Positions 51,791 through 52,435 of a DNA stretch of 52,435 nt are shown in pieces (positions within the stretch are counted from its first letter, which is position 1; the number at the start of each line of letters is the position of its first letter). The DNA lies in contig CAOJNP010000007.1 of assembly GCA_948439995.1 (NCBI GenBank), forward strand, positions 1-52,435, in the 5' to 3' direction. The position numbers and the translations under genes were made by a program. The notes beneath the pieces were generated by a model, which worked only from the letters and a program-made list of their open reading frames with translations, ran no database searches and was not told where the DNA came from. The DNA is from an uncultured Erysipelotrichaceae bacterium (GTDB lineage: Bacteria; Bacillota_I; Bacilli_A; RF39; UBA660).

Positions 51791-52435
51791 AATAATCACT
51801 CCAACTTGAAAAGATACATGTTTTTTTATTCTATAATATTTTTTCAAAAAAAGCAATCAATAAAATAACGTTTGTTATCTAGAAGTAACTATATTTTTTC
51901 ATGATAAATCGGAAATTTATTAATTTTTTTTCAGCTTTTTTCTCTTAATGATCTTTTAAACCTTACTAAATGTATTTTTATTTATAAAGTACTAATTCTA
52001 GTTACTACACATTTACTTAACTTGAATAACATGATGAATAGTTAAACTTGATATGTTTTTTTTAGCTTAGGATGTCATAATATACATATTAAATAGGTAC
52101 AATGTTTATTATGAATATATCATTTCTCTGCTTCTACTCTTACCCTTATTTTAGTTTGTAATTTTTTATAAGTTTTTTCCATTTTCATCTTATAAAATAG
52201 ATAATATTCCTAATTACTATAAAAGTCAAATACATTTGCAAAGGTTTCACGATTAGAAAGATTATTATTTGATAATAAAACATCTTTTTTCAATTTTCCG
52301 TGTACTAGGTGTTGCCATTACTCTTTCCTATCAAAAAAAGAGCATATTTTTTATTGATAAGACTTACATAACATAATCGTTAAATTGACTATCTAAGTTT
52401 TGTCAATACTAAATTTATATAAATATTATATCACG
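51791..52435. other. gene-poor AT-rich stretch at the right edge
   Basis: About 640 bases with no intact gene that I can support. It holds homopolymer runs, a TTGACA on the minus strand near 52397-52402 without a good -10, a loose hairpin near 52328-52362 and the gene fragment at 52210-52318. A short minus-strand frame near 52119-52187 (MKMEKTYKK...) is probably part of the same decay. No tRNA-like fold was found. Confidence 0.5.
52210..52318 (-). pseudogene. frameshifted remnant resembling the start of a PD-(D/E)XK (Rpn-like) transposase protein
   Basis: A minus-strand ATG after GGAAAGAG opens MATPSTRKIEK and then leaves frame at a run of six A. Removing one A gives KDVLLSNNNLSNRETFANVF before a stop. 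That pattern (KD-LLS-N--FA-VFN) is typical of the N-terminus of Rpn-like PD-(D/E)XK transposase-family proteins. No catalytic region follows. The match is by eye and short. Confidence 0.3.

Noticed and set aside
1-52435. Mycoplasma-type genetic code (UGA as Trp)
   Set aside because: Several genes end in TGA at the family-typical length and Trp is encoded by TGG in conserved motifs.
51791-52435. tRNA, small RNA or CRISPR array in the gene-poor right edge
   Set aside because: No cloverleaf, CCA-type end, GTTCNANNC loop or regularly spaced repeat could be found by eye.

Overview
This window is very AT-rich DNA from a low-GC member of the Bacillota, most likely an uncultured gut Bacilli lineage close to the RF39/Erysipelotrichia/Mycoplasmatota boundary. 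The reasons are strong Shine-Dalgarno sites (AGGTGA, GGAGG) before nearly every gene, a Gram-positive dcw start (mraZ-rsmH-ftsL-PBP), Bacillus-type conserved genes (ylbD, ylbE, ylbL, ylbJ, yqfT) and a single-membrane envelope. TGA is used as a stop codon (e.g. the CpsC-like, YlbJ-like and family 2 glycosyltransferase genes), so this is not the Mycoplasma code. Most genes lie on the minus strand. No rRNA, tRNA, CRISPR array or intact insertion sequence was seen.

Region 1 (1-14.8 kb) is a surface-polysaccharide locus, read leftwards. It holds a phosphoglycosyl transferase with its own terminator, then a promoter-led run of DUF1972-type glycosyltransferase, GT4, Wzy-like polymerase, GT4, GT2, Wzx-like flippase and acyltransferase. 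A CpsC/CpsD chain-length and BY-kinase pair, VanZ-like protein, a 40-residue membrane peptide, a transglutaminase-like protein and a CpsA-type LCP attachment enzyme follow. These could make, export, modify, size and attach a cell-wall polymer.

Region 2 (15-28 kb) is mainly cell-wall growth: mraZ-rsmH-ftsL-PBP(PASTA) with an MraZ-box array, divergent murC, a second class B PBP and a secreted zincin-like protein. Between these lie a CDF transporter with a manganese-type metal tetrad, an ABC exporter whose ATPase motifs are all degraded, and rpmG-efp.

Region 3 (28-38.9 kb) carries nfo opposite yqfT, topoisomerase IV (parE, parC), ylbD-ylbE, a membrane protein, YlbL (PDZ-Lon protease), YlbJ and three pseudopilin-like genes.

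Region 4 (38.9-44.4 kb) holds the most unusual unit: a translationally coupled operon of a radical SAM DNA-repair/modification protein, its DUF4130-type partner and a divergent GroEL-like chaperonin, behind a LexA/DinR-like operator. Next to it is a SpoVID-YsxE-like pair which, with YlbJ and YlbD, suggests a spore former or the descendant of one.

Region 5 (44.5-52.4 kb) has a phosphohexomutase that could feed sugar phosphates to region 1, deoD, a nudix/UDG-like/U32 operon, corA, a TetR-type regulator and about 640 bases of AT-rich DNA with a probable decayed gene.
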